Shown: positions 31,320 through 40,264, numbered from the stretch's first letter. The stretch is DNA of 64,000 nucleotides from Aliiruegeria sabulilitoris (GCF_001558155.1 NZ_LOAS01000007.1:124001-188000); one strand, 5' to 3'. Numbers and translations are program-made. The notes: generated by a model from the letters alone, not told the origin.

Positions 31320-31539
31320 TTGGTTTTACCGCCTCTTGGATCGTGTTCTTGAAGCTTGGGCCTGTCCCGTATCTACGCCACCCTGCCTGTGCTTTTTGTA
31401 AGTGACAACCCGGTATGCTTGGAGTAGGTAGCGCGCCAAGGGAGATACGATGCCTGTGACAGATGACCGAATTGAAAATGAGCTGCCGGAAAACGGCGCG
31501 GAACAACTGACGCGGGCTGAAATGCGAGAGGGAGCAGGG

Positions 31540-31962
31540 ATGAAACAGGAAGCTTTTCTGCCGGAAGACTACCGCCCCGCCGAAGACGAGCCTTTCATGA
31601 ATGAGCGCCAGCTGGAGTATTTCCGGCGTAAGTTGCTCGCATGGAAGGAAGATCTGCTTGCCGACAGCCGCGATACGATCGAGGGTCTGCAGGACAGCAC
31701 GCGCAACATCCCCGACGTGGCCGACCGCGCCAGCGAGGAAACGGATCGCGCGCTGGAGCTTCGGACCCGGGATCGGCAACGCAAGCTGGTGGGCAAGATC
31801 GACTCGGCTCTGCGCCGGATCGACGAGGGCGAATACGGTTATTGCGAGGAAACGGGTGAACCGATCTCGCTCAAGCGTCTCGATGCCCGTCCGATTGCCA
31901 CGCTGAGCCTTGAGGCGCAGGAACGCCACGAGCGCCGCGAAAAGGTTCACCGCGACGATTGA
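31540..31962 (+). CDS. dksA: DksA-type RNA polymerase regulator, single-Cys form
   Basis: A DksA-family protein that binds the RNA polymerase secondary channel and acts with ppGpp. From the ATG at 31540 it has 140 residues. The coiled-coil tip carries the functional D59-V-A-D62-R-A64 (DxxDxA). The zinc-finger Cys positions read Cys102, Thr105, Ser123 and Ala126 in place of four Cys, so only one Cys is left and zinc binding is unlikely. This matches the single-Cys type known in Rhodobacter. An upstream ATG at 31450 also has a good ribosome binding site (AAGGGAG) and would add 30 residues. The start at 31540 fits the family N-terminus better. Confidence 0.9.
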   Translation: MKQEAFLPEDYRPAEDEPFMNERQLEYFRRKLLAWKEDLLADSRDTIEGLQDSTRNIPDVADRASEETDRALELRTRDRQRKLVGKIDSALRRIDEGEYGYCEETGEPISLKRLDARPIATLSLEAQERHERREKVHRDD

Positions 31963-32058
31963 TAATGCATTTCAGTCCTTTACGGGCTGGCTGCTTTGTG
32001 AGTAATTCGAGTGCGCCGGGACATGTTCCCGGCGTTCGTCGTATCTGGAGGACCGCTG

Positions 32059-33222
32059 ATGCTGATCGGGCAGGAAATCACGATTCTCGGCGCCGGGCTT
32101 GCCGGCCTGAGCCTCGCGCAGGCATTGGCCATGCGGGGAGCATCGGTACGTATCCTCGAACAGGCGCCGGCCATTGCCGAGGTTGGCGCGGGCATTCAGA
32201 TTTCGCCAAACGCGGGCTGCGTGCTTGATGCGATGGGGCTTGGCGAAGCCTTCGAAAAGGTTTCCGTGACCTCCAGCGGCGCCGCGTTGCGCGATTATGC
32301 CCGCGGCACGGAGGTTTTGCGGCTCGACCTGACCCGGTTCGGGCGCTTCGGCCTCGTGCACCGGGCGGATCTGGTCGAGATACTGCTCGACTCGGTGCGT
32401 GAGCTTGGCGTCGAAATCGAGCTGGGCACGCGCGTCGAGGAGGTGTCGCTCGATGGCGGCCAACCGGTGCTCAATATCCGTGATCTGGGCGCGCGGGAGG
32501 TTCCCTTCGTCGTTGCCGCCGACGGGTTGCGCTCCTGTGTACGCCGGGCGCTTTTGGGTCCGGAGACACCCCTTTTTACCGGTCACGTCGCCTGGCGGGC
32601 GATGCTCCCGATCGAGCCGGGCGAGGTGCCGAACGAAGCGCATGTCTTCATGGGGCCGGGGCGGCACCTTGTGGCCTACCCGCTGCGCGGCGGCACGGTT
32701 CTGAATCTCGTGGGTGTGCATGAGCGCGGCGAGTGGACGGAGGATGGCTGGAACCATCCCGGCGATCCCGACCAGTTCCGGGAACTGTTCAGTGAATTCG
32801 GCGATCCGGTGCGCGGCTGGCTGAAACGCATCGAGGACGTGATCGTCTGGGGCCTGTTCAAACACGCGGTCGCGCCGCGCTGGCATGGCAAAAACGCCGT
32901 TCTGATGGGCGACGCGGCCCACCCGACCTTGCCCTTCCTGGCGCAGGGGGCCTGCATGGCAATGGAAGATGCCTGGGTGCTGGCCGATTGCCTCGACAGT
33001 TCCGAGAGTCGCGACGCCGCGCTGGCGCGCTACGAAGCCCTGCGTGCCCCGCGCTGCAAGCGAATCGTCGATGCAGGCACGGCGAATGCCCGTAACTACC
33101 ACCTGAGCAGCGCGCCGGTGCGCGGTATCGCCCATATGGGGCTGCGGATGATCGGCAGGACGATGCCCGGCTTCATGCCCGACCGTTTCAAATGGCTCTA
33201 TAGTCACGACGTGACGGCCTAG
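32059..33222 (+). CDS. FAD-dependent monooxygenase (salicylate hydroxylase-like)
   Basis: A 387-residue class A flavin monooxygenase. The FAD ADP-binding GAGLAGLSLAQAL is at residues about 10-22, the DG motif is VAADGLRS, and the GD motif is MGDAAHPTLPFLAQGACMAMEDA. Such enzymes hydroxylate aromatic substrates such as salicylate or related compounds with NAD(P)H and O2. The start at 32059 follows TGGAGGACCGCTG. No ring-cleavage or catabolic partner is adjacent, so the substrate is uncertain; a ubiquinone-like or secondary-metabolism role is also possible. Confidence 0.88.
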   Translation: MLIGQEITILGAGLAGLSLAQALAMRGASVRILEQAPAIAEVGAGIQISPNAGCVLDAMGLGEAFEKVSVTSSGAALRDYARGTEVLRLDLTRFGRFGLVHRADLVEILLDSVRELGVEIELGTRVEEVSLDGGQPVLNIRDLGAREVPFVVAADGLRSCVRRALLGPETPLFTGHVAWRAMLPIEPGEVPNEAHVFMGPGRHLVAYPLRGGTVLNLVGVHERGEWTEDGWNHPGDPDQFRELFSEFGDPVRGWLKRIEDVIVWGLFKHAVAPRWHGKNAVLMGDAAHPTLPFLAQGACMAMEDAWVLADCLDSSESRDAALARYEALRAPRCKRIVDAGTANARNYHLSSAPVRGIAHMGLRMIGRTMPGFMPDRFKWLYSHDVTA

Positions 33223-33246
33223 ATTCGCGCCAACTTTCGCGACTTG

Positions 33247-34191
33247 TCACCTGCCGTGTTTGGCCAGCGGGTGATGTTCCAGCACAAGCTCGCGCAGCCG
33301 TTCTTCGAGCACGTGGGTATAGATTTCGGTGGTCGAGATATCCGCATGGCCCAGAAGCGTCTGGATCGAGCGCAGATCGGCCCCGCCTTCCAGAAGATGG
33401 GTCGCAAAGGCGTGGCGCAGCGTGTGCGGCGTGACCTTTTGCGGCGACACGCCGGCGGCCACGGCGATCTCCTTGACCAGACCGTAGAAACGATGCCGGG
33501 TCAGGTGCCCGGCCTTGCCGGTCGATGGAAACAGAAAGCGGGAGGGGGGCTGCCCCTTGAGCCGGGCGGCTTCCTCCAGTTCATCGCGCCGGCTGAGCCA
33601 TTCGGCAAGGGCCGCGCGTGCGGTGGCGGAGAGTGGCACCAGCCGCTCCTTGTCTCCCTTTCCGCGCACCAGCAACATGCGCGGGTCGCCGCGCGCCGCC
33701 ATGACCGGCAGGGAGACCAGTTCCGTCACCCGCATCCCGGTCGCGTAGAGCAATTGCAACAGGCAGTGGTTGCGCAGCTGGTCCGTCTCGCTGCGCCCAA
33801 ATTCGCCGGCCGCCTCCAGCAGCGCGCTGACCTCCGCGACCGAGAGCGTCTTCGGCAGGCTCTTTCGGCGGCCCGGTCCGCGGATCTGGATGGCCGGATT
33901 TTCACCGCGCCAGCCTTCTTCGAAGGCGAAGCGGTAAAGCTGGCGGATCGAGGAAAGCCGCCGCGCGCGCGTCGCCTGCGACAGCCCCTGCGCGTCGCAG
34001 TGAATCAGGTAGCGCTCCACCGTGTCCCGGTCCGCGCTGGCGAGAGTGGCCCCGTCGCGTTCCAGCCATGCGGTGAAATCCTGCAGGTCGCGCCCATAGG
34101 CGAGGCAGGTATTGCGCGCGGCGTCCAACTCGGCCGATTGCGCTTCGAGAAAGCCCGAGATCCAGAGATCGGCGCGGGCCGGTCCGGTCAT
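33247..34191 (-). CDS. xerD: Tyrosine recombinase XerD
   Basis: A 314-residue site-specific recombinase that resolves chromosome dimers at dif with XerC. The catalytic residues are Arg154 (TGMRVTEL), Lys178 (GKGDKER), His256 and Arg259 (HTLRHAF), His282 (LGHADISTTEIYTH) and the nucleophile Tyr291. The SAM-like N-terminal domain is residues about 7-95. It is a housekeeping gene, not a prophage integrase: the neighbours (aroK, aroB) match its common alphaproteobacterial setting. Its start overlaps the preceding gene by 4 nt. Confidence 0.94.
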   Translation of the reverse strand: MTGPARADLWISGFLEAQSAELDAARNTCLAYGRDLQDFTAWLERDGATLASADRDTVERYLIHCDAQGLSQATRARRLSSIRQLYRFAFEEGWRGENPAIQIRGPGRRKSLPKTLSVAEVSALLEAAGEFGRSETDQLRNHCLLQLLYATGMRVTELVSLPVMAARGDPRMLLVRGKGDKERLVPLSATARAALAEWLSRRDELEEAARLKGQPPSRFLFPSTGKAGHLTRHRFYGLVKEIAVAAGVSPQKVTPHTLRHAFATHLLEGGADLRSIQTLLGHADISTTEIYTHVLEERLRELVLEHHPLAKHGR

Positions 34192-35723
34192 ACCGGCCGC
34201 TCCAGCAGCAGGATCTGCAAGGCGGCGCGGCGCGCGGTATCTTCAAGCCCGATGGCGCGCAGGAAGGCCAGCGCGCCGGCAAGAACCGACGGGTCTGAAT
34301 CGGCGCCGCTGGCGAGTGATTTCAACGCCGATAGCAGCGCCTCGCCCAGCCGCTGTTCGTCCAGAAAGGCGGTCAGCTCCGGCGGCAGGGGGGGCACGGG
34401 TGTGGAAAACGCGGCGGCGATGGCTTGCGACAGCGCATCCTGCGGTACCTGTTCGACCCGCCCGGCGGCGATGGCGCTGGCAAAGGTCAGCGCCTCGGGG
34501 ATGGATGCGGCGTCCAGCGCGACAGTTTCATAGGCATCCGAGAGCAGGCCCAGCCGGAGCGCCAGCGAGTCCGAATTCATTTCGTTGAGCGCAAGGATTT
34601 CGGGAGCGAGCGCGCGGGCGAAGGGCAGGGCGAGGCCGGCTGCGGCCATCCGCTCCCACGCCTTGGGCAGGGCCGCGCGTACGGCCTGCGCATCCTGCGC
34701 CTCCAACGCCTCGTTCAGCGCCTGCACCGCCGCGACCCGGTCCCAGACACCGCCCGAGGCGGCCGGTCGCCGTTCGCCATAGATCGCGATCAGCACTTCG
34801 GGCGGCAGGGCGCCGGCGCGCGCCAGCCGCTCGCCCGCCTCCACGCGGGCCTTCCAGCCGGCGGTGGGGCGCAAATCCGAATGGGCAAAGGCAAGCGGAA
34901 GCGGCGTGGTGGGCATGGGCGCGCCAATCGCCTCCAGCATCCGGAAGGTCAGCGGGCTGGGCCGGGACGGGGCTGCGGTGGGCGGCAGGAGCTCGGATAG
35001 TTCGGGGTCGAGGAATTGCGCGAGCAGCGCGTCCTCTTCGGGGGTGAGCTGGCCGAGCGCCTCGGCCGATTCGAGGGTCAGCGCTGCAGCCGGCCAGTCA
35101 CCCGTGCGCGCGAGGCAGAAAATGCGGACAGGGAAGGAGGGCGAGATACCCGGCACCGCCCGCATCCGGGCGCAGGCCGCCTGTTCGCGCCCGGTCAGCA
35201 GCCCGACATCGAAGGCGCGGCGAAAAAGCTCCGGCTGCTGCGAACTCGTGCGTTCCAGAAGCGCCTCGGCTTCCTCGACGGCGCCACGCGCCAGCAGCGC
35301 GTCGATCCGGGCCTGCAACAGCGGCGCGTCCGGGCTGGACCATGCCGGCGGGTCCAGCTCGGCCAGCATGATGCGGCGGAACTGGTCCTGCACGGCGGGC
35401 AGCGGCTCGACCGGGAAATCGGCAATGGCGCGGATCAACGATTCGCGGTCCGAACTGCCCCAGAGATTTGCCGGAAGTCCGGTCACCGAGCGGGGCAACA
35501 GGCCCACGCCATCGGGCGAGGGCGCATTCAACGGCTGCACGCTGATCGTTTCGGTCACGATGCCGGGCGTCACCGGCTCCTGTCTACCCGGCATGGCCAC
35601 GGGTTCGCTCAGGCTCTCGGTGAGCCAGTCGATGGCCGAAATCGGATCATCGGAGGATTGGGCCACGGTTTTTTCCCCGCCCAGAAGCAGGGCCAGCCCG
35701 AAAACGACAGCCGTTACGCGCAT
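34188..35723 (-). CDS. Secreted or periplasmic helical-repeat protein, unknown
   Basis: A 511-residue protein with a signal peptide (about residues 1-21, MRVTAVVFGLALLLGGEKTVAQ). The rest is Ala/Leu-rich and helical, with repeated tetratricopeptide-like stretches, and no catalytic motif is visible. Similar proteins next to xerD and aroK occur in Rhodobacterales. It overlaps xerD by 4 nt (ATGA-type coupling) and follows the tiny membrane protein gene by 4 nt, so the three form an operon. It may scaffold an envelope complex, but that is inference. Confidence 0.8.
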   Translation of the reverse strand: MRVTAVVFGLALLLGGEKTVAQSSDDPISAIDWLTESLSEPVAMPGRQEPVTPGIVTETISVQPLNAPSPDGVGLLPRSVTGLPANLWGSSDRESLIRAIADFPVEPLPAVQDQFRRIMLAELDPPAWSSPDAPLLQARIDALLARGAVEEAEALLERTSSQQPELFRRAFDVGLLTGREQAACARMRAVPGISPSFPVRIFCLARTGDWPAAALTLESAEALGQLTPEEDALLAQFLDPELSELLPPTAAPSRPSPLTFRMLEAIGAPMPTTPLPLAFAHSDLRPTAGWKARVEAGERLARAGALPPEVLIAIYGERRPAASGGVWDRVAAVQALNEALEAQDAQAVRAALPKAWERMAAAGLALPFARALAPEILALNEMNSDSLALRLGLLSDAYETVALDAASIPEALTFASAIAAGRVEQVPQDALSQAIAAAFSTPVPPLPPELTAFLDEQRLGEALLSALKSLASGADSDPSVLAGALAFLRAIGLEDTARRAALQILLLERPV

Positions 35724-35727
35724 CTGC

Positions 35728-35862
35728 TCAATCCACGTCGAGCGTTACGGGCTCGCTGACGCGCTGCTGTGTTGGCGTCAGATCGGCAATATAGGCATAG
35801 CCGACAAGGCCGATGCCGGCGATTACCACCAGGAAGAACAGAAGTTTGATCAGTCGCCACAT
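35728..35862 (-). CDS. Small single-pass membrane protein
   Basis: A 44-residue protein MWRLIKLLFFLVVIAGIGLV followed by a short polar C-terminus. Residues about 4-26 form one membrane helix. The ribosome binding site AGGAA precedes the ATG at 35862. It is the first gene of a three-gene operon with the secreted helical protein (4 nt downstream) and xerD. It is too small for most gene finders. Function unknown; a partner of the secreted protein is plausible. Confidence 0.75.
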   Translation of the reverse strand: MWRLIKLLFFLVVIAGIGLVGYAYIADLTPTQQRVSEPVTLDVD

Positions 35863-36007
35863 TTCCTGCCTGCTTTCTTTCCCTGCGCCTTCGTGCGAGC
35901 GTCTGGCGATTTTATACATGGCATCCCGGGGGATTTCACGCCATTGAGGGAGATAATTTTTTTCCTCGGCGGAGCCGCGCCGGGTGAGGCGCGACGAGGA
36001 GAAACAG

Positions 36008-36559
36008 TTGACAGCGGTGCTGAAGAAAACAGTGGTCATGGTCGGCATGATGGGGGCGGGCAAGACGGCGGTCGGAACGGCGCTGGCTGCGCGGCTTGGC
36101 GTGCCGTTCATCGACAGCGATGCAGCACTGGTGGAAGCCTCGCAGATGTCGATCGCGGAGATCTTCCTGCGCGATGGCGAGCAGTTCTTTCGCGACCGGG
36201 AAACGGAAGTGATTTCCCGCCTTCTGGACGGCGCGCCGGGCATCCTGTCGACGGGCGGCGGGGCCTTTCTTGCCGAGCGAAACCGGGAAATGATCCATGA
36301 GCGCGGGATTTCGGTGCTGCTGGATGCCGATGTCGAGCTGCTCTGGAACCGGGTCAAGCACAAGGAGACCCGCCCGCTGTTGCGTACATCCAATCCGCGT
36401 GCGACGCTCGAGGAAATCTATGCGGCTCGGGCGCCTGTCTATGCCAAGGCCGACCTCGCCGTGAAGGCGCGGGCTGAGTATGCCATCGCCGATATGGTCG
36501 ACAAGGTGATCGAGGCGCTGCGCGCCCGTCCCGATGTACTTGAGGAGCAAAAGCGCTAA
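36008..36559 (+). CDS. aroK: Shikimate kinase
   Basis: A 183-residue kinase of the shikimate pathway (shikimate to shikimate-3-phosphate). Walker A is GMMGAGKTAVG near residue 13, the substrate-binding DSD is in FIDSDAALVE, and GGGAFL and RPLLR follow. The start is probably TTG at 36008, because GAGGAG lies 6-7 nt upstream; a GTG at 35984 is an alternative that would place the ribosome binding site inside the gene. Its stop shares one base with the aroB ATG, so the two are translationally coupled. Confidence 0.95.
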   Translation: MTAVLKKTVVMVGMMGAGKTAVGTALAARLGVPFIDSDAALVEASQMSIAEIFLRDGEQFFRDRETEVISRLLDGAPGILSTGGGAFLAERNREMIHERGISVLLDADVELLWNRVKHKETRPLLRTSNPRATLEEIYAARAPVYAKADLAVKARAEYAIADMVDKVIEALRARPDVLEEQKR

Positions 36560-37671
36560 TGGAAATCGTGCACGTGCCGCTGGGCGAACGCGCCTACGAC
36601 ATCAGGATCGGTTCCGGAGTTCTTGCCCGGGCGGGCTATCGCATCAAGCCGTTCCTGAATCGCCCTCTGGTGGCGGTCATCACCGACGAGAACTTGGCCG
36701 CCCTGCACCTGGAGGCGCTGAAGGCGGCGCTTGCGGTCGAGGGGGTCTCCGTCGTCTCCCTGACGCTTCCGGCGGGGGAAAGCACCAAGTCGTGGTCGAA
36801 CCTGGAGCGATGTGTCGAGTGGCTGCTGGAACAGCGCATCGAGCGTTCGGATACCGTGATTGCCTTTGGCGGCGGGGTCATCGGCGATCTTGTCGGCTTC
36901 GCGGCTGCAATCATCCGACGCGGCGTGCGTTTCATCCAGGTACCAACGACGCTTCTGGCGCAGGTGGATTCCTCTGTCGGCGGCAAGACCGCGATCAATT
37001 CGCCCGCTGGCAAGAACCTGATCGGCGCCTTCTACCAGCCCACCTATGTGCTGGCCGACGTGGACCTTCTCGGCACGCTGACACCGCGCGACTTTCTGGC
37101 CGGCTACGGAGAGGTCGTGAAATACGGGTTGCTTGGCGATCTGGAATTCTTTGAATGGCTCGAAGAACACGGCCCGGCGCTGGCCGCGGGTGATATCGGC
37201 GCGCGGATCGCAGCGGTCAAATGGTCCTGCCAGATGAAGGTCGATATCGTTACCCGCGACGAGACAGAGCAGGGCGACCGCGCGCTGCTCAATCTCGGCC
37301 ACACTTTCGGCCACGCGCTGGAGGCAGCGACGGGGTATTCCGACCGGCTCCTGCATGGCGAGGGCGTCGCCATCGGCTGCGCGCTGGCAATCGAATTGTC
37401 CGCGCGCCTGGGCCTTTGCTCACAGGAGGATCCTTCCCGCGTGCGCGCGCATCTGCGGCAGATGGGCATGAAGGTTGATGTCGCGGATATTCCGGGCGAT
37501 CTACCCTCGGCCGAGGCGCTTCTGGATCTGATGGGGCAGGACAAGAAAGTGGTCGCTGGCCAGCTTCGTTTCATCCTGACCCGTGGTATCGGGCATGCCT
37601 TCGTGACCGCCGATGTCCCCCGCGACGAGGTTTTGCGGCTTCTGAAGGACGAACTCGATCGGGTTGTGTGA
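36559..37671 (+). CDS. aroB: 3-dehydroquinate synthase
   Basis: A 370-residue NAD- and metal-dependent enzyme that makes 3-dehydroquinate, the second shikimate-pathway step. The NAD-binding FGGGVIGDLVGF and the metal-site regions QVDSSVGGKTAINSPAGKN, NLGHTFGHALE and LHGEGVAIG are intact. The aroK-aroB pair has one-base overlap. A palindromic repeat downstream probably ends transcription. Confidence 0.97.
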   Translation: MEIVHVPLGERAYDIRIGSGVLARAGYRIKPFLNRPLVAVITDENLAALHLEALKAALAVEGVSVVSLTLPAGESTKSWSNLERCVEWLLEQRIERSDTVIAFGGGVIGDLVGFAAAIIRRGVRFIQVPTTLLAQVDSSVGGKTAINSPAGKNLIGAFYQPTYVLADVDLLGTLTPRDFLAGYGEVVKYGLLGDLEFFEWLEEHGPALAAGDIGARIAAVKWSCQMKVDIVTRDETEQGDRALLNLGHTFGHALEAATGYSDRLLHGEGVAIGCALAIELSARLGLCSQEDPSRVRAHLRQMGMKVDVADIPGDLPSAEALLDLMGQDKKVVAGQLRFILTRGIGHAFVTADVPRDEVLRLLKDELDRVV

Positions 37672-37733
37672 GTTTTTCCTTTCAACGCACTGAAATTGTT
37701 TCTTTTGTGGACTTTGTCGAGTCCGGCCTGATG

Positions 37734-37848
37734 CCGGATCTTGGAGGCGCTGCCTCCAAACCCCCGGGATATTTTCGGTCAGAAGAATACTGGGTGAGCC
37801 CGACACGTTCTTCTGACGTCAAATATCCCCGCCGGAGGCACGATCCGG
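37734..37848. repeat. Gene-end palindromic repeat, copy 2 (bidirectional)
   Basis: A large imperfect inverted repeat. The left arm is 37734-37787 and the right arm 37808-37848, with matched blocks CCGGATC/GATCCGG at the ends, ATATTT/AAATAT in the middle and GTCAGAAGAA/TTCTTCTGAC flanking a 20-nt loop. It lies between the convergent genes aroB and the aldehyde dehydrogenase, so it is well placed as a two-way terminator. Related sequences occur at 6853, 40265 and 54562. Confidence 0.6.
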
Positions 37849-37905
37849 AGGACCGCTCTTAGATGCGATATGTGCGGAAGCGTCTCTCTCCGGGTCAAAG
37901 GGCAC

Positions 37906-39357
37906 CTAACCGTGCAGGCAGGCCACCGTTTTGAGTTGCGAGAAGGAATACAGCGCTTCCATACCTTTCTCCCGGCCATGTCCGGATTTTCCGGTCCCCC
38001 CGAAAGGCAACTCCACGCCGCCGCCCGCACCGTAATTGTTGATGAACACCTGGCCGGCACGAAGGCGTTTGGCCATGCGCATCTGCCGGGCACCATTGGT
38101 CGTCCAGACCGCGGCGACGAGGCCGAGCCCGGTTCCATTGGCAATGGCGATGGCTTCCTCTTCTGTCTCGAAAGGCAGCAGCACTTGGGCCGGACCGAAA
38201 ATTTCTTCCTGGGCGAGCACATGTCCGGGGCGGGCGCCCGCGATCAGATGCGGCGCCACGTAATGGCCACCTTTTGGCGCATCGTCGATGACACGGCCCG
38301 TGGCGAGGGTTTCCAAGTCCGCGCCAAGGCGCAGATACCCCTCGACGATCTGCTTCTGGCGTTCCGAGATCAGCGGGCCGAGTTCGAGATCCGACTCGGC
38401 AGGACCGGCGCGCAACTGCCGGTAGCGGGCCGCCATCTTTTCGGCCACCTCGTCATATCGTGCCGACTGTACGAGAATACGGGAGGAAGCCGAACAGGTC
38501 TGTCCGGCATTCTGGATGCCGGCATTGACAAGGAACGGCAGCGCGGCGTCGATATCGGCATCTTCGAAGAGGATTTGTGGCGACTTGCCGCCAAGCTCCA
38601 GCGTCACCGGCACGACGTTCTCGCCTGCCGCTTTCTGGACGGCCTGCCCGACGGAGTAGGAACCGGTAAAAGACACGTGCTGAATACCCGGATGCGACGA
38701 AAGCGCCGCGCCGGCTTCTTCGCCGAGGCCGGGTATCACGTTCAGCACGCCCGCAGGCAAGCCTGCCTGTTCCGCCAGCCGGGCAAAGGCGAGCGCGGTC
38801 AGGCAGGCCTCTTCAGCCGGTTTCAGCACAACCGCATTGCCCATGCACAACGCCGCGCCGACCGAGCGGCCGATGATCTGCATCGGATAATTCCACGGGA
38901 CGATATGGGCGGTCACCCCGAGCGGTTCGCGCAGGGTATAGACGGTGTAGCCATCCATATAGGGGATGGTCTCGCCCATGAGCTTGTCGGCCGCGCCGCC
39001 GTAGAACTCCATGTAACGTGCCAGTGCCACCGCGTCATTGCGGGCCTGGCTCAGCGGTTTGCCGACATCGAGCGCTTCGAGACGGGCCAGATCTCCGAGA
39101 CGTTCCTGCACGAGCTGGCCGATCCTGGTCAGGATCCGCCCGCGTTCCACGGCGGTCGATCGTCCCCAGGGCCCCAGAAGGGCGGAGTGCGCGGCGGCAA
39201 CGGCGGCATCGATCTCCGAAGAGGTGCCTCGGGCAATCTCGCCGATCACGATGCCGGTCGAGGGGTTTTCCACCGGCAATCGTTGTGCCGAGCCGGACCA
39301 GACCCCGCCGATGAGCATCTCGGTACTGTCGAACCATCCTGAAGTTGCGTCGCTCAT
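37906..39357 (-). CDS. NAD(P)-dependent aldehyde dehydrogenase
   Basis: A 483-residue aldehyde dehydrogenase. The NAD-binding FTGSYSVGQAV, the catalytic Glu in VTLELGGKSP, the catalytic Cys in NAGQTCSASSR and the C-terminal GPLISERQK and PFGGTGKSGHGREKG regions are present. The overall sequence resembles betaine or gamma-aminobutyraldehyde dehydrogenases, but the substrate cannot be fixed. It stands alone on the minus strand, convergent with aroB, and no operon partner suggests a pathway. Confidence 0.92.
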   Translation of the reverse strand: MSDATSGWFDSTEMLIGGVWSGSAQRLPVENPSTGIVIGEIARGTSSEIDAAVAAAHSALLGPWGRSTAVERGRILTRIGQLVQERLGDLARLEALDVGKPLSQARNDAVALARYMEFYGGAADKLMGETIPYMDGYTVYTLREPLGVTAHIVPWNYPMQIIGRSVGAALCMGNAVVLKPAEEACLTALAFARLAEQAGLPAGVLNVIPGLGEEAGAALSSHPGIQHVSFTGSYSVGQAVQKAAGENVVPVTLELGGKSPQILFEDADIDAALPFLVNAGIQNAGQTCSASSRILVQSARYDEVAEKMAARYRQLRAGPAESDLELGPLISERQKQIVEGYLRLGADLETLATGRVIDDAPKGGHYVAPHLIAGARPGHVLAQEEIFGPAQVLLPFETEEEAIAIANGTGLGLVAAVWTTNGARQMRMAKRLRAGQVFINNYGAGGGVELPFGGTGKSGHGREKGMEALYSFSQLKTVACLHG

Positions 39358-39477
39358 GTCGGTCCTTCTCCCTCGAAATGCGCCGGGTTCCGAATGGGAG
39401 GCAATCCCTTCCGGGCCGGTCTGTCAACCGGTCCCGACCGGGCGGAGGCGGCGACGATGTCGCTTGCCGGAAACGAG

Positions 39478-39537
39478 AAAGGACGCGCCCTGCGGGGAAC
39501 GCGTCCTTTCGTATCCCGCCGGCAAGGGTGCCGGCGG
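39478..39537 (-). terminator. Two hairpins after hsp20
   Basis: CCGCCGGCA-AGGG-TGCCGGCGG (39516-39537) is the nearer hairpin to the hsp20 stop. AAAGGACGCG...CGCGTCCTTT (39478-39509) is a 10-bp stem followed on the minus strand by CTCGTTT. Together they are likely to end the hsp20 transcript. Confidence 0.7.
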
Positions 39538-39553
39538 AAATATCGGTCTTCAA

Positions 39554-40012
39554 TCAGACGTCAACGGTCTCCGCCTCGATCGCCTGCTTGCCATTGGAAA
39601 TCTCGATGCGGCGGGGTTTCAGAGCTTCCGGAACCTCGCGCACAAGATCGATATTCAGCATGCCGTCGACATGGCTGGCACCACTCACACGGACGTGATC
39701 GGCGAGTTGGAAACGGCGCTCGAAGGCGCGGGTGGCGATGCCACGATGCAGATAGGTCCGCTCCTTGTCTTCCTCGGCCTTGCGGGCAGCAACGATGAGC
39801 GCGCCTTCCTTGACCTCGACGGACAGTTCGCTTTCCGCGAAGCCGGCAACGGCAACGGAAATGCGATAGGCATCGTCGGCGGTCTTTTCGATGTTGTAGG
39901 GCGGGTAAGTCGGGGTGGAAACGTCGGTTTCCATGACCCGATCCATCATGTCGGCGATGCGGTCGAAGCCGACGGTGGCACGGTAGAGGGGGGCAAAGTC
40001 AAGTGTACGCAT
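39554..40012 (-). CDS. Small heat-shock protein (Hsp20 family)
   Basis: A 152-residue Hsp20/alpha-crystallin chaperone that binds unfolding proteins without ATP. The N-terminus has the YRATVGFDRIADMMDRVM pattern of alphaproteobacterial IbpA-like proteins. The alpha-crystallin domain covers about 35-130 (PPYNIEK, AVAGFAESELSVEVKEGAL) and ends with the IEI motif (RRIEIS), the usual dimer contact. A ROSE-like hairpin covers the ribosome binding site (40017-40035). Transcription from an upstream heat-shock promoter is likely but not pinned down. Confidence 0.93.
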   Translation of the reverse strand: MRTLDFAPLYRATVGFDRIADMMDRVMETDVSTPTYPPYNIEKTADDAYRISVAVAGFAESELSVEVKEGALIVAARKAEEDKERTYLHRGIATRAFERRFQLADHVRVSGASHVDGMLNIDLVREVPEALKPRRIEISNGKQAIEAETVDV

Positions 40013-40016
40013 AATT

Positions 40017-40064
40017 CATCCTCTCTTGAGCGATGTTGTCTTATGCACCTTCCGTTCGGACAGG
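40017..40064 (-). promoter_or_regulatory. ROSE-like RNA thermometer in hsp20 leader
   Basis: The RNA 5'-CAUC-G-CUC-AAGA-GAG-GAUG (40035 to 40017) folds into a seven-pair stem with one bulged G opposite the Shine-Dalgarno AGAGGA. The UCGCU in it matches the U(U/C)GCU anti-Shine-Dalgarno motif of ROSE elements, in which the bulged G is diagnostic. The ATG is 4 nt after the stem. A second hairpin, CCUGUCCGAACGGAAGG, lies upstream (40064 to 40048). ROSE elements control small heat-shock genes in alphaproteobacteria. Confidence 0.6.
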
Positions 40065-40264
40065 CGCTGTTCACATGGACCGGACCCGCTCCGCGGCGCC
40101 CGGATGATCGATACTTGGGTATGTCAAACGGAGGGTTCAAGAGGTCGGCCGTCGAAGAATATCGAGTTCTTGCAGCTTGCTTCGAATGGGGCTGAACGGT
40201 TCTTCTGATCGTGCCTTCGGAGGAGGTAGTTGCTGGGAAGACAAAAGCAGAAGGTGCCCTCAAC

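Noticed and set aside
33247-34191. Tyrosine recombinase as a sign of an integrated element
   Set aside because: Sequence and neighbours fit housekeeping XerD. No attachment site or phage genes flank it.
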